Below, piece by piece: positions 1-10,162 of a stretch of DNA of 64,000 nt. Under the pieces are notes generated by a model. That model did no database searches, had not been told where the DNA came from, and saw only the letters and a list, made by a program, of their open reading frames with translations. Both the position numbers and the translations under genes were made by a program. Numbering within the stretch: position 1 is the stretch's first letter; every line of letters starts with the position of its first letter. The DNA is taken from contig NZ_JZTW01000005.1 of assembly GCF_000962805.1 (NCBI RefSeq), positions 62,001 to 126,000 on the forward strand. Direction: 5' to 3'. Source of the DNA: Pseudarthrobacter chlorophenolicus. Its GTDB lineage: Bacteria > Actinomycetota > Actinomycetes > Actinomycetales > Micrococcaceae.

Positions 1-349
1 GGGCCGGCAGCGGGTCACCCGACGGCCGGAGCGAGTAGGCGGCGTCGTAGCCCAGGCGCTCGAGGCTTGCGCCCACCAGCGGTGTCATGGCGCCGCCGGT
101 CAGGTCGTAGAGCGTCCTGTACAGTTCCCCGAGCCCGGCGGCTTCTGCAGGAAAGCTGTAGCTGCCGGGCTCCCGGGCCATGGCAGTGACCAGCGAGTCG
201 GCGCGGAAACGGGACCAGGCGGCGTCGAAATCCTCCACGAGGGCCAGCAGGTCCTGCTGGGCGGAAGGCCCAAGGACCTCCACCGTGGAAATCTCCCAGC
301 CCGTCCCGATTCCCTCGAATGAAAAAGTTGCCCAGCCCGCGTGCGGCAC
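1..349 (-). CDS. apbE: FAD:protein FMN transferase, ApbE family (5' part only)
   Basis: Only the N-terminal 116 residues are in the window; the gene runs off the left edge. ApbE enzymes transfer FMN from FAD to a Ser/Thr of exported target proteins. The frame is open and carries recognisable family segments: FEGIGTGWEI near the start, SRFRADSLV, and TGGAMTPLVG followed by LERLGYDA. I chose GTG at 349 because it follows the stop of the upstream FMN-binding gene by three bases, with a GGAGG at 361-365. It is co-oriented and almost contiguous with that gene, a likely substrate. No signal peptide is visible from this start, so a cytoplasmic or differently started form is possible. Family assignment is good, the exact start less so. 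Confidence 0.8.
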   Translation of the reverse strand, partial: MPHAGWATFSFEGIGTGWEISTVEVLGPSAQQDLLALVEDFDAAWSRFRADSLVTAMAREPGSYSFPAEAAGLGELYRTLYDLTGGAMTPLVGASLERLGYDAAYSLRPSGDPLPA

Positions 350-352
350 TGC

Positions 353-841
353 CTACTGCGCCTCCGACTTGATCTGCTCAACGGCCTGGTTGAAGCCGCC
401 GCTTGTCAGGGATGAGCCAGCCACCTTTGACACATTGAGTTCATCGATGTTCTTGCCCACCACCTGGGCGGCAATGCCGCCGGCGAACTCACCCTGGAAC
501 TTGCGGGTATTGGGATTGGACGGGTGCTGGGTGATCTGGACGTCGGTCACCTTGTCCGCTGCCAGGGTCAGCTGCACTCCGACCGTTTCATTGCCGTTGG
601 GCGAGACATACGTGCCGTCAGCGCTGTACGTGCCGTCCTTGTAGCTGGAACCGCTGCTGGCGAGGGCAGATTCCCCGGCGGAGGGTGTGGTTGCCGCAGC
701 CGAGGACCCGCCTGCTGCCGGGGCCGGGTTGCTTTCTGCCGCCGAGGGGGCGCAGCCGGCCACTGTGCCCACGAGGGACAGCCCGGCGATTCCAACGTAG
801 ATGCTTTTGCGTACCGGTCGGTTCAGTGCTGAGGGTCTCAT
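353..841 (-). CDS. FMN-binding domain lipoprotein
   Basis: A 162-residue exported protein. Residues 1-30 form a lipoprotein signal with a basic N-end, the hydrophobic stretch SIYVGIAGLSLVGT and the lipobox VAGC (Cys30). Residues 31-66 are a Ser/Ala/Pro-rich linker. Residues 67-160 are an FMN-binding (FMN_bind) domain. The segment AGSSLTS at 141-147 aligns with the usual flavinylation motif SGATxxS, which would make Ser144 the acceptor in place of Thr. The start at 841 (MRPSALNRP) is preferred over an upstream in-frame ATG because it puts a basic N-end directly before the signal; GAGAG precedes it. The ApbE gene follows after a 3-base gap. Role inferred: covalently flavinylated electron carrier on the outer face of the membrane; its membrane partner would lie outside the window. 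Confidence 0.85.
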   Translation of the reverse strand: MRPSALNRPVRKSIYVGIAGLSLVGTVAGCAPSAAESNPAPAAGGSSAAATTPSAGESALASSGSSYKDGTYSADGTYVSPNGNETVGVQLTLAADKVTDVQITQHPSNPNTRKFQGEFAGGIAAQVVGKNIDELNVSKVAGSSLTSGGFNQAVEQIKSEAQ

Positions 842-1016
842 GAAGGCTCTCGTTTCGTAGGGGGTCACAGATATCGGCGGACGTTACGACCTTGTCAACG
901 CTGAAACCACCATATTGGTTCAACCCTGTGCATTCTCTGGGATTTTCTTGGAGGCGCCCTGCGCGGAGGCACGACGAAGCAAAGACCCGCAATTCTTTGC
1001 TGTGACTGGCCCCCGG

Positions 1017-1022
1017 TACCCT
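1017..1022 (+). promoter_or_regulatory. -10 element of argS, leaderless promoter
   Basis: TACCCT ends 6 nt before the GTG start of argS at 1029, so transcription would begin at or next to the start codon. No ribosome binding site is visible before that GTG. The same TACCCT plus 6 nt plus GTG layout occurs in front of the DedA gene. Confidence 0.6.
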
Positions 1023-1028
1023 AGAAGG

Positions 1029-2693
1029 GTGACTCCCGAAGAACTCTCCCTCGCCATATCCGCATGCCTGAAGGACGCCGTCGCCGCCGGCGAAATCGCC
1101 CTGGCAGAATCAGCTGTCCCTGAGGACGTGCGCGTGGAGCGACCCAAGAACCGGGACCACGGCGACTGGGCCACCAACATCGCGCTGCAGCTCGCCAAGC
1201 AGGCCGGCACGAATCCCCGCGAATTCGCCACCATCCTCAGCACACGGTTGAAGACAATCAGCGGTGTCTCCGCCGTGGACATCGCCGGGCCAGGGTTCCT
1301 GAACATCACCGTTGACGCTGCTGCCGCCGGGGCGCTGGCCAAGGCCATCGTCGAGGCCGGCCCGCAATACGGCACCAACACCGCGCTCGCCGGCCACACC
1401 GTCAACATGGAATTCGTCTCCGCCAACCCCACCGGGCCGCTGCACATCGGCCATACGCGGTGGGCCGCCCTCGGCGACGCCATCGCCCGCGTACTGCGTG
1501 CCTCGGGCGCGGACGTCACCGCCGAGTACTACATCAACGACGCCGGCTCGCAGATGAACACGTTCGCCAACTCCGTGTACTCCCGCCTCCACGGCCTGCC
1601 CGTCCCCGACGGCGGCTACCCGGGCCAGTACATTGCGGACCTCGGCCACGAGGTCCTCACGGCGCACCCGGACATCCGCGAGCTCACCGAGGTTGCCGCG
1701 CTCCCGGTCATCCGCGCCGCCGCCTACGAAGCGCAGATGAAGGACATCAAAACCACCCTCGCGGACTTCGGCGTCGCATTCGATGTCTTCTTCTCTGAGC
1801 AGGAGCTGCACGACGCCGGTGCGATCGAAAGTGCCGTGGCGCGCCTGCGCGAGCAGGGCCACGTGTTCGACGACGGCGGTGCGGTCTGGCTGCGCACCAC
1901 GGACTTTGGCGATGACAAGGACCGCGTCATGATCCGCGCCAACGGCGAGCCCACCTACTTCGCCGCGGACGCCGCCTACTACCTTTCCAAGAAGGACCGC
2001 GGCTACACCGAGAAGATCTACCTGCTGGGCGCCGACCACCATGGCTACATCAACCGGCTCAAGGCCATCGCCGCCGCTGCCGGCGATGATCCCGAGGTCA
2101 ACATCGAGGTGCTGATCGGCCAGCTGGTCTCCGTTAACGGGGCAAAACTCTCCAAGCGCGCCGGCAACATCATCGAACTCAAGGACCTCATCGAATGGCT
2201 GGGTAAGGACGCTGTCCGTTATTCACTGGCACGCTTCCCCGCAGACTCTCCGCTGACGCTTGACCCTGAGCTGCTGAAGAAGAACAGCAACGAGAACCCC
2301 GTGTTCTACGTGCAGTACGCCCATGCCCGTTCCCGCGGTGCCGCCCGCAACGCGGTGGCTGCCGGAGTGGAGCGCCAGGTGGACGGCGCGGACAGCTTCG
2401 ACGCCTCCCTGCTGGACCACGCCACCGAGAACGAGCTGCTCTCGTTTCTTGGCAGCTACCCCTCCGTGGTGGCCAAGGCGGCGGAACTGCGCGAACCGCA
2501 CCGCGTGGCACGGCACCTGGAAGCCATCGCCGGTGCCTACCACCGCTGGTACGACGCGTGCCGCATTGCCCCGATGGGCGACGAAGCGGTCACCGATACC
2601 AACCGCACGCGGCTGTGGCTCAACGACGCCACCAGCCAGGTGCTCGCCAACGGCCTTGAGCTGCTGGGCGTCTCCGCGCCGGAACGGATGTAA
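1029..2693 (+). CDS. argS: Arginyl-tRNA synthetase
   Basis: A 554-residue class I aminoacyl-tRNA synthetase that charges tRNA-Arg with arginine in the cytoplasm. The N-terminal Add-1-like domain is followed by the catalytic core with NPTGPLHIGH (HIGH at residues 139-142) and a KMSKS-equivalent GAKLSKRAGN. The C-terminal anticodon-binding helices include the typical VQYAHAR. Length fits the family. An in-frame ATG lies 38 codons upstream, but the family starts near VTPEELSLAI. A leaderless -10 (TACCCT) sits 6 nt before the GTG at 1029, so I chose GTG. It heads the lysA-hom-thrC-thrB cluster, with 4 nt to lysA, the same order as Rv1292-Rv1296 of M. tuberculosis. Confidence 0.97.
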   Translation: MTPEELSLAISACLKDAVAAGEIALAESAVPEDVRVERPKNRDHGDWATNIALQLAKQAGTNPREFATILSTRLKTISGVSAVDIAGPGFLNITVDAAAAGALAKAIVEAGPQYGTNTALAGHTVNMEFVSANPTGPLHIGHTRWAALGDAIARVLRASGADVTAEYYINDAGSQMNTFANSVYSRLHGLPVPDGGYPGQYIADLGHEVLTAHPDIRELTEVAALPVIRAAAYEAQMKDIKTTLADFGVAFDVFFSEQELHDAGAIESAVARLREQGHVFDDGGAVWLRTTDFGDDKDRVMIRANGEPTYFAADAAYYLSKKDRGYTEKIYLLGADHHGYINRLKAIAAAAGDDPEVNIEVLIGQLVSVNGAKLSKRAGNIIELKDLIEWLGKDAVRYSLARFPADSPLTLDPELLKKNSNENPVFYVQYAHARSRGAARNAVAAGVERQVDGADSFDASLLDHATENELLSFLGSYPSVVAKAAELREPHRVARHLEAIAGAYHRWYDACRIAPMGDEAVTDTNRTRLWLNDATSQVLANGLELLGVSAPERM

Positions 2694-2697
2694 CGCG

Positions 2698-4170
2698 ATG
2701 ACCGTGGAAATCCAAAACGGCGCGTCCCCGCTGGCCCCCGACTGGCTGCAGGTCCCGGCCGACCTGAATGAGCTGAAAGAACCCATGTGGGCAGGCAGCG
2801 TGGACCGGAACAGTGCCGGTGCCCTCACTGTCGGCGGGGTCAGCGTCCAAGAGCTCAAGGAGCAGTTCGGCACGCCCCTCTTCGTGATGGACGAGGCCGA
2901 CTTCCGTGCCCGTGCCCGCGCGTTCAAGGACTCCTTTGACGCCGCCTTCGCCGATATCTGCGGCGGGGTTGACGTGTACTACGCCGGTAAGTCATTCCTT
3001 TGCACCGCCGTGGTGAAGTGGGTGGAAGAGGAAGGGCTCCGCCTGGACACCGCGTCCGGCGGTGAACTTGCCGTGGCCGCCCGCGCCGGTATCGCAGGGG
3101 AGCGGGTTGCGCTGCACGGCAACAACAAGTCCGATGCCGAGATCACCCGGGCTCTGGACATGGGCCTGGGCCGCATCGTGGTGGACAGCCTGGACGAGCT
3201 CGTCAGGGTAGGGGACATTGCCCGGGCCAGTGGCCGGCAGGCGAAGGTCATGCTCCGGCTCACTCCGGGCGTCCATGCGCACACACACGAATTCATCGCC
3301 ACCGCCCATGAGGACCAGAAGTTCGGCCTCTCCATGGCCGCGGACACCACTGAGCAGGCTGGACTTTCCGCAGCTGAGGAAGCTGTGGCCGCAGCATCGG
3401 CCCACCCGGGCATCGAGCTGCTCGGCCTGCACTGCCACATCGGTTCCCAGATCTTTGAGCCGGACGGTTTCGCCCTGGCGGCGGAAAAGCTGTTGCGCTT
3501 CCTCGCGGCCATGCAGGAGAAGTACTCCATCACCATGCCCGAGCTGGACCTCGGCGGCGGCTACGGCATTGCCTACACGCCGGTGGACACCCCCCGCCCC
3601 GCGGCCGAGATCGCGAAGGCGATGGCCGCCGTCGTGCGTTCCACCTGCGCTGAACTGGGCATCGACGCGCCGCGCATCTCCATCGAGCCCGGTCGCGCCA
3701 TCGTCGGCAGCACCACCTTTACGTTGTACGAGGTGGGAACGCTCAAGACCGTCCGTGTCGATGCGGCTGCGTCGGACAATGGTGACGCAGGCAACAACGT
3801 TACGTATCCCCGCCGCTATGTTTCAGTGGACGGCGGCATGAGCGACAACGCCCGTCCGGTGCTGTACGACGCCGATTATTCGGCCGTCCTGGCCTCACGC
3901 ACCTCCACGGCCGCCCCGCAGCTGTCCCGAGTGGTGGGCAAACATTGCGAGAGCGGCGACATAGTTGTTAGAGATGTATATCTGCCCGGGGACGTGGCAG
4001 CCGGTGATCTGCTTGCTGTACCGGGAACCGGCGCCTACTGCTGGGCCCTCTCGAGCAACTACAACTATCTGGCCCGGCCGGGCGTTGTCGCGGTGCGCGA
4101 CGGATTTGCCCGGCTGATTGTCCGCGGGGAAACCGAAGAAGATCTGCTGAACCGCGACATGGGAGCCTGA
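2698..4170 (+). CDS. lysA: Diaminopimelate decarboxylase
   Basis: A 490-residue PLP enzyme that decarboxylates meso-diaminopimelate to L-lysine, the last step of the lysine pathway. The alanine-racemase-fold barrel carries the PLP lysine in VDVYYAGKSF (Lys98). HCHIGSQI and the phosphate-binding DLGGGYGI follow. The C-terminal beta domain contains SVDGGMSDN, the CESGDI substrate Cys/Glu segment and GAYCWALSSNYN. The ATG lies 4 nt after the argS stop and the stop abuts hom. A 40-50 residue N-terminal extension (LAPDWLQVPADLNELKEPMW region) is common in actinobacterial LysA. Translation is probably coupled along the operon. Confidence 0.97.
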   Translation: MTVEIQNGASPLAPDWLQVPADLNELKEPMWAGSVDRNSAGALTVGGVSVQELKEQFGTPLFVMDEADFRARARAFKDSFDAAFADICGGVDVYYAGKSFLCTAVVKWVEEEGLRLDTASGGELAVAARAGIAGERVALHGNNKSDAEITRALDMGLGRIVVDSLDELVRVGDIARASGRQAKVMLRLTPGVHAHTHEFIATAHEDQKFGLSMAADTTEQAGLSAAEEAVAAASAHPGIELLGLHCHIGSQIFEPDGFALAAEKLLRFLAAMQEKYSITMPELDLGGGYGIAYTPVDTPRPAAEIAKAMAAVVRSTCAELGIDAPRISIEPGRAIVGSTTFTLYEVGTLKTVRVDAAASDNGDAGNNVTYPRRYVSVDGGMSDNARPVLYDADYSAVLASRTSTAAPQLSRVVGKHCESGDIVVRDVYLPGDVAAGDLLAVPGTGAYCWALSSNYNYLARPGVVAVRDGFARLIVRGETEEDLLNRDMGA

Positions 4171-5499
4171 ATGACGGAAATGCGAACCCTGAAAGTAGCC
4201 CTGCTGGGCTGTGGCAACGTTGGGGCCCAGGTTGCGCGGATCCTCATTGAGGACGCCGACGCCCTCGCAGCCCGCACCGGTGCGCGGCTGGAACTCAGCG
4301 GCATCGCCGTGCGCAACGTGAACTCCAAGCGCGACGTCGAGCTGCCGCAGGAACTGTTCACCACCGACGCCGAGACCCTGGTCAAGGATGCCGACCTGGT
4401 CATCGAACTGATGGGCGGCATCGAACCGGCCCGCACGCTGATCCTCTCCGCGCTCACTAACGGCGCCTGCGTGGTCACCGGCAACAAGGCCCTGCTCGCG
4501 CAGGACGGCCCCACGCTGTACGAAGCAGCGGACAAAGCCGGCGTGCAGCTGTCCTTCGAGGCCGCCGTTGCCGGTGCAATTCCCATTCTGCGGCCCATCC
4601 GAGACAGCCTGTCCGGCGACCGGATCACCCGGGTGCTGGGCATCGTCAACGGCACCACCAACTTCATCCTTGACCAGATGGACTCGACGGGTGCCCAGTT
4701 CGCCGACGCCCTCGCCGAAGCGCAGCGCCTCGGTTATGCCGAAGCCGACCCGACGGCAGATGTCGAGGGCCATGACGCCGCCGCCAAGGCCGCCATCCTC
4801 GCAACGCTGTCCTTCCACACCCGCTTTGCACTGGAAAACGTCCACTGCGAGGGAATCACCTCCGTTACGGCGGCAGACATCGCCGCGGCCAAAGACGCCG
4901 GCTTTGTCATCAAGCTGCTGGCGATCGCCGAAAAGCTTGCTGTCACAGACACAGAAACAGGCGGCGGGGAGGGCGTGTCCGTCCGCGTGCACCCCACGCT
5001 GCTGCCCCGCGAGCACCCGCTGGCTGCTGTCCGTGGCGCCTTCAACGCCGTGTTCATCGAGGCGGAAAATGCCGGCGAGCTGATGTTCTACGGACAGGGC
5101 GCCGGCGGCACGCCGACGGCGTCTGCGGTCCTGGGTGATCTCGTTTCCGCTGCGCGCCGTTTGGTCCTGGGCGGACCCCAGCGCACCGAAACCACCACCG
5201 GCCACGTCCCGGCACTGCCCATCGATGCCTCTGTCACCAGCTACTACATCGGGCTCGACGTCGCGGACCAGCCCGGCGTCCTGGCCAGGATTGCCCAGCT
5301 GTTCGCCGGAAACGGTGTCTCCATCGAAACCATGCGGCAGACCATCCACCGCGACGCGGAGTCCAATGTGGAATCCGCCGAACTCAGGATCGTCACCCAC
5401 CGCGCGTCCGAGGCCGCCCTCGCGGCCACCGTCGAGGCCGTGAAGGGCCTGGACGTCATCAATTCAGTTACATCCGTTCTGCGGGTAGAAGGAGTCTAA
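4171..5499 (+). CDS. hom: Homoserine dehydrogenase
   Basis: A 442-residue NAD(P)H-dependent enzyme reducing aspartate semialdehyde to homoserine, the branch point to threonine and methionine. The Rossmann motif GCGNVG is at residues 11-16. The catalytic domain has VTGNKALLA, EAAVAGAIPI and NGTTNFIL, then the ADPTADVEGHDAAAK block. The last 80 or so residues form an ACT domain (YYIGLDVADQPGVLARIA), the usual site of threonine feedback inhibition. The ATG directly follows the lysA stop and the stop directly precedes the thrC GTG, so the three genes are head-to-tail without gaps. Confidence 0.97.
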   Translation: MTEMRTLKVALLGCGNVGAQVARILIEDADALAARTGARLELSGIAVRNVNSKRDVELPQELFTTDAETLVKDADLVIELMGGIEPARTLILSALTNGACVVTGNKALLAQDGPTLYEAADKAGVQLSFEAAVAGAIPILRPIRDSLSGDRITRVLGIVNGTTNFILDQMDSTGAQFADALAEAQRLGYAEADPTADVEGHDAAAKAAILATLSFHTRFALENVHCEGITSVTAADIAAAKDAGFVIKLLAIAEKLAVTDTETGGGEGVSVRVHPTLLPREHPLAAVRGAFNAVFIEAENAGELMFYGQGAGGTPTASAVLGDLVSAARRLVLGGPQRTETTTGHVPALPIDASVTSYYIGLDVADQPGVLARIAQLFAGNGVSIETMRQTIHRDAESNVESAELRIVTHRASEAALAATVEAVKGLDVINSVTSVLRVEGV

Positions 5500-6606
5500 G
5501 TGGCTCACCAATGGCGCGGCGTCATCCGCGAATACGCTGACCGCCTGCCCGTCACGGCATCCACCCGGGTCATCACCCTGGGCGAAGGCGGCACTCCGCT
5601 GGTGCATGCACAGAAGCTCTCCGAGCTCACCGGCTCCGAGGTGTACCTCAAGGTTGAGGGCATGAACCCCACCGGTTCCTTCAAGGACCGCGGCATGACC
5701 ATGGCCATGACCGCCGCCGTCGAGTCCGGGGCCAAGGCAGTGGTGTGCGCCTCCACCGGCAACACCTCCGCGTCGGCTGCTGCCTACGCAACGGCCGCGG
5801 GTCTGAAGTGCGCCGTCCTGGTGCCCGAAGGAAAGATCTCCATGGGCAAGCTGAGCCAGGCCATTGCGCACGGCGCCACGCTGCTGCAGGTGGACGGCAA
5901 CTTCGACAACTGCCTGGACATCGCCCGGAAGCTGGGGGAGTCCTACCCCGTATTCCTGGTCAACTCCGTCAACCCCGCCCGCATCCAGGGCCAGAAGACC
6001 GGAGCGTTCGAGGTTGTTGACGCCCTCGGCGACGCCCCGGACATCCACGTCCTCCCCGTAGGCAACGCCGGCAACATCACCGCGTACTGGAAGGGCTACA
6101 AGGAGTACTCTGCGCCGTTCGAGTCCGAAACCGCGGGCACGCTTCCTGCAGTGTCCACCAAGACGCCTGCCATGTGGGGCTTTCAGGCCGCTGGTGCCGC
6201 GCCGTTCGTTGCCGGCCACCCCATCACCGAACCGGACACCATCGCCACCGCCATCCGGATTGGCAACCCCGCCTCCTGGGATGGTGCCGTGGGTGCCCGC
6301 GACGAGTCCGGCGGCCTGATCGATGCCGTGACCGATGACGAAATCCTGGCCGCGCACCGCTGGCTGTCCGCCAAGGAAGGCGTCTTCGTCGAGCCCGGTT
6401 CCGCTGCTGGCGTTGCCGGACTGCTCAAGAAGCACGCTGCCGGTGAGGTTCCTTCGGGGAAGACCATCGTCATCACTGTCACCGGGCACGGGCTCAAGGA
6501 TCCCCAGTGGGCCCTTCGCACCGAAGACGGCAGCGACGTCCAGCCGGTCAAGGTCTCCAACGATGTTGTCACTGTTGCTGCTGAACTGGGACTGGAAGAA
6601 AAATAG
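5500..6606 (+). CDS. thrC: Threonine synthase
   Basis: A 368-residue fold-type II PLP enzyme converting O-phosphohomoserine to threonine. The PLP Schiff-base lysine lies in GSFKDRGM (Lys62). The phosphate-binding [10 protein letters not shown] is in the middle, and [10 protein letters not shown] lies towards the C-terminus. Length is that of the shorter actinobacterial ThrC type. It starts at GTG 5500 right after the hom stop, with GAAGGAG just before. Substrate comes from ThrB, encoded immediately downstream; thrC before thrB is the actinobacterial order. Confidence 0.97.
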   Translation: MAHQWRGVIREYADRLPVTASTRVITLGEGGTPLVHAQKLSELTGSEVYLKVEGMNPTGSFKDRGMTMAMTAAVESGAKAVVCASTGNTSASAAAYATAAGLKCAVLVPEGKISMGKLSQAIAHGATLLQVDGNFDNCLDIARKLGESYPVFLVNSVNPARIQGQKTGAFEVVDALGDAPDIHVLPVGNAGNITAYWKGYKEYSAPFESETAGTLPAVSTKTPAMWGFQAAGAAPFVAGHPITEPDTIATAIRIGNPASWDGAVGARDESGGLIDAVTDDEILAAHRWLSAKEGVFVEPGSAAGVAGLLKKHAAGEVPSGKTIVITVTGHGLKDPQWALRTEDGSDVQPVKVSNDVVTVAAELGLEEK

Positions 6607-6608
6607 CC

Positions 6609-7583
6609 TTGAACGCCACCTCGCAGGCCGCCGTCGGACTGCAACTCATCGAGCCCGGCCAGCGCGTTACAGTGAGGGTGCCGGCCACCACGGCCAACCT
6701 GGGCCCGGGCTATGACAGCCTCGGCATGGCCCTGGCCCTGCACGACACCCTGACGGTGGAGAGCCTGGACACGGACGAACTCGTCTTCGACCTGCGTGGC
6801 GAAGGGGCGGACACCCTGCCCCGGGACGCCAGCCACTTGGTGATCCGCGCAATGGATGCGGCCTTCGAACGGCTTGGCTTCCGCCACGGCGGCCTGAAGG
6901 TGACGGCCGAGAACGTCAACCCGCACGGCCGGGGGCTGGGCTCCTCCGCGTCGGCAGTGGTGGCGGCAGTGTCCGCCGCAAATGCCATGGTTCCTGCGGA
7001 AAGCCGGCGCGGCCGGGACTGGATCCTGCAACTCACCAGTGAGATGGAAGGCCACCCGGACAACGTCGCACCCGCGATTTACGGCGGACTGGCGCTGTCA
7101 TGGCAGGACAGTGACCAGTACAGCAGTACCCGCGCCGAGGTGGCCGGAGCGGTGATCCCGATCGTGGCTGTTCCCGACTTCGAACTGTCCACCGAAGCGG
7201 CGCGTGCCCTCCTGCCCGCCTCGGTGGGACACCACGCGGCTGCCATGAACTCCGGCCGGGCCGCGCTCCTGATTCACGCCCTGACTCGGGATCCCGGATT
7301 CCTGCTGGCGGGTACGGAAGACTACCTGCACCAGAGCTACCGGGCGTCGGCCATGCGGCCCAGTGCAGCCCTTATCACGGCGCTGCGGCGGGCAGGCCAT
7401 GCGGCAGTGGTTTCCGGCGCCGGTCCCACCGTGCTGGTGCTGGCCAACGGCGAACCGGAAGCAGCAGACATCCTGGCCTTCATCGACGCGTTCACGGGCT
7501 CCAACACGCCGGAAGTGAACTGGCGCGTACTGAAGCTCGCAGTGGACGTGGAAGGTGCTAAGGTGGACGTGCACCGGCGGTAA
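6609..7583 (+). CDS. thrB: Homoserine kinase
   Basis: A 324-residue GHMP-family kinase that phosphorylates homoserine to O-phosphohomoserine, feeding ThrC. It has the substrate/ATP motif ATTANLGPGYDSLG near residues 25-37, the phosphate-binding loop PHGRGLGSSASAV near residue 105, EGHPDNVAPA, and VSGAGPTVLVL in the C-terminal part. It starts with a rare TTG two bases after the thrC stop; no ATG or GTG fits the conserved N-terminus better. A weak start at the end of an operon may lower its expression. It is the last gene of the threonine cluster. Confidence 0.95.
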   Translation: MNATSQAAVGLQLIEPGQRVTVRVPATTANLGPGYDSLGMALALHDTLTVESLDTDELVFDLRGEGADTLPRDASHLVIRAMDAAFERLGFRHGGLKVTAENVNPHGRGLGSSASAVVAAVSAANAMVPAESRRGRDWILQLTSEMEGHPDNVAPAIYGGLALSWQDSDQYSSTRAEVAGAVIPIVAVPDFELSTEAARALLPASVGHHAAAMNSGRAALLIHALTRDPGFLLAGTEDYLHQSYRASAMRPSAALITALRRAGHAAVVSGAGPTVLVLANGEPEAADILAFIDAFTGSNTPEVNWRVLKLAVDVEGAKVDVHRR

Positions 7584-7875
7584 TTCCGCCTATCTGATCT
7601 GCTTCTGCACTCAGTGGCTCCTGATCTCCTACTGCGAATCTATTCCGGTGCCACCTGCTTGGTCTGTCGCAGGAATTTGCAGCATCCAACTGCCCCCCAC
7701 GCGTCAGTCCTCCGTTCCGCCACGGGCGGTACGGAAGGTGAATCAGTACCGGCCCTGCTGGCCGAAATACAACCGGCAAGGCCGCAACATGCGGCTGCAG
7801 ATCTGAACTGCAGCCCAGATCAAATCATCGCGTCCAGCTCCCAGTCCGGACGCCGTCGAGGGGGAAGGATCCTTC
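7584..7875 (+). promoter_or_regulatory. rho leader region with an 8-bp hairpin
   Basis: This 292-nt stretch holds no convincing gene and is probably the promoter and 5' leader of rho. A perfect inverted repeat GGCTGCAG/CTGCAGCC lies at 7793-7800 and 7808-7815 with a 7-nt loop. A smaller CCGCC/GGCGG pair lies near 7717-7729. A good ribosome binding site, GGGGGAAGG, lies at 7859-7867 before the GTG of rho. rho is autogenously attenuated in its leader in other bacteria, so the hairpin is a candidate control element; that role is inference. Confidence 0.4.
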
Positions 7876-9815
<1,940 letters not shown>

Positions 9816-9837
<22 letters not shown>

Positions 9838-9929
9838 CCAACAAGATCCGGGAAACCGGGAGCAACGTCGAGTTCCTCATGCAGGTACAGAAGACGACGC
9901 TTGGTGCTAAGTCGGATAACGACAAGTAG
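9816..9929 (+). pseudogene. rho: Out-of-frame 3' end of rho
   Basis: Read in the frame starting at 9816 (one base off the upstream rho frame), this segment encodes 37 residues beginning [15 protein letters not shown] and ending SDNDK with TAG at 9927-9929. This is the typical actinobacterial Rho C-terminus: LELL.NKIRET and [12 protein letters not shown] align with the E. coli end AMEFLINKLAMT and NDDFFEMM. It has no start codon or ribosome binding site of its own. With the upstream frame it shows that a block of roughly 88 bases, not a multiple of three, is absent between the two halves. Confidence 0.85.
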
Positions 9930-9968
9930 CTGATTTCGGGGCGGGCGCCGGTGCGTTCGTGCGGTAGG

Positions 9969-10084
9969 TGCCGCGCGGATGTTCCGCCCCCGCCCCTTCG
10001 CGTTGCAGCAGACGTACTGCGTATGTCCGCTGCAACGCTCCGACAGGCCCGATGCCACTCCCTGGGCGGAACATCCGCGCGGCA
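9969..10084. repeat. Nested palindromic element between rho and prfA
   Basis: The outer arms are a perfect 21-bp inverted repeat at 9969-9989 and 10064-10084 (TGCCGCGCGGATGTTCCGCC plus one C on the left arm). Inside is a second, nearly perfect 39-nt hairpin at 10000-10038: 10-bp arms GCGTTGCAGC/GCTGCAACGC, then a 7-bp stem with one G-T pair, and a TGC loop. The whole could extrude as a branched cruciform or RNA fold. There is no U-run after it and no ORF that makes sense. It resembles REP-type dispersed elements but only one copy is present here. Confidence 0.8.
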
Positions 10085-10130
10085 GTTGCGGGGCTCGCTC
10101 ACCGTGGCGCGCCGCTTCTTGTGCCTGATT

Positions 10131-10136
10131 TAAGAT
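10131..10136 (+). promoter_or_regulatory. Candidate -10 element of prfA
   Basis: TAAGAT lies 26 nt before the prfA ATG. This would give a short leader that still contains the SD-like GAAAGAGG at 10147-10154. No clear -35 hexamer is seen. It lies just outside the nested palindrome. Confidence 0.4.
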
Positions 10137-10162
10137 GGGCACAGAACGAAAGAGGTTAATAA

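Noticed and set aside
3895..5400. A 501-codon open frame on the minus strand opposite lysA and hom
   Set aside because: Antisense to two conserved enzymes; composition (Gly/Asp/His/Gln-rich) is that of a shadow frame.
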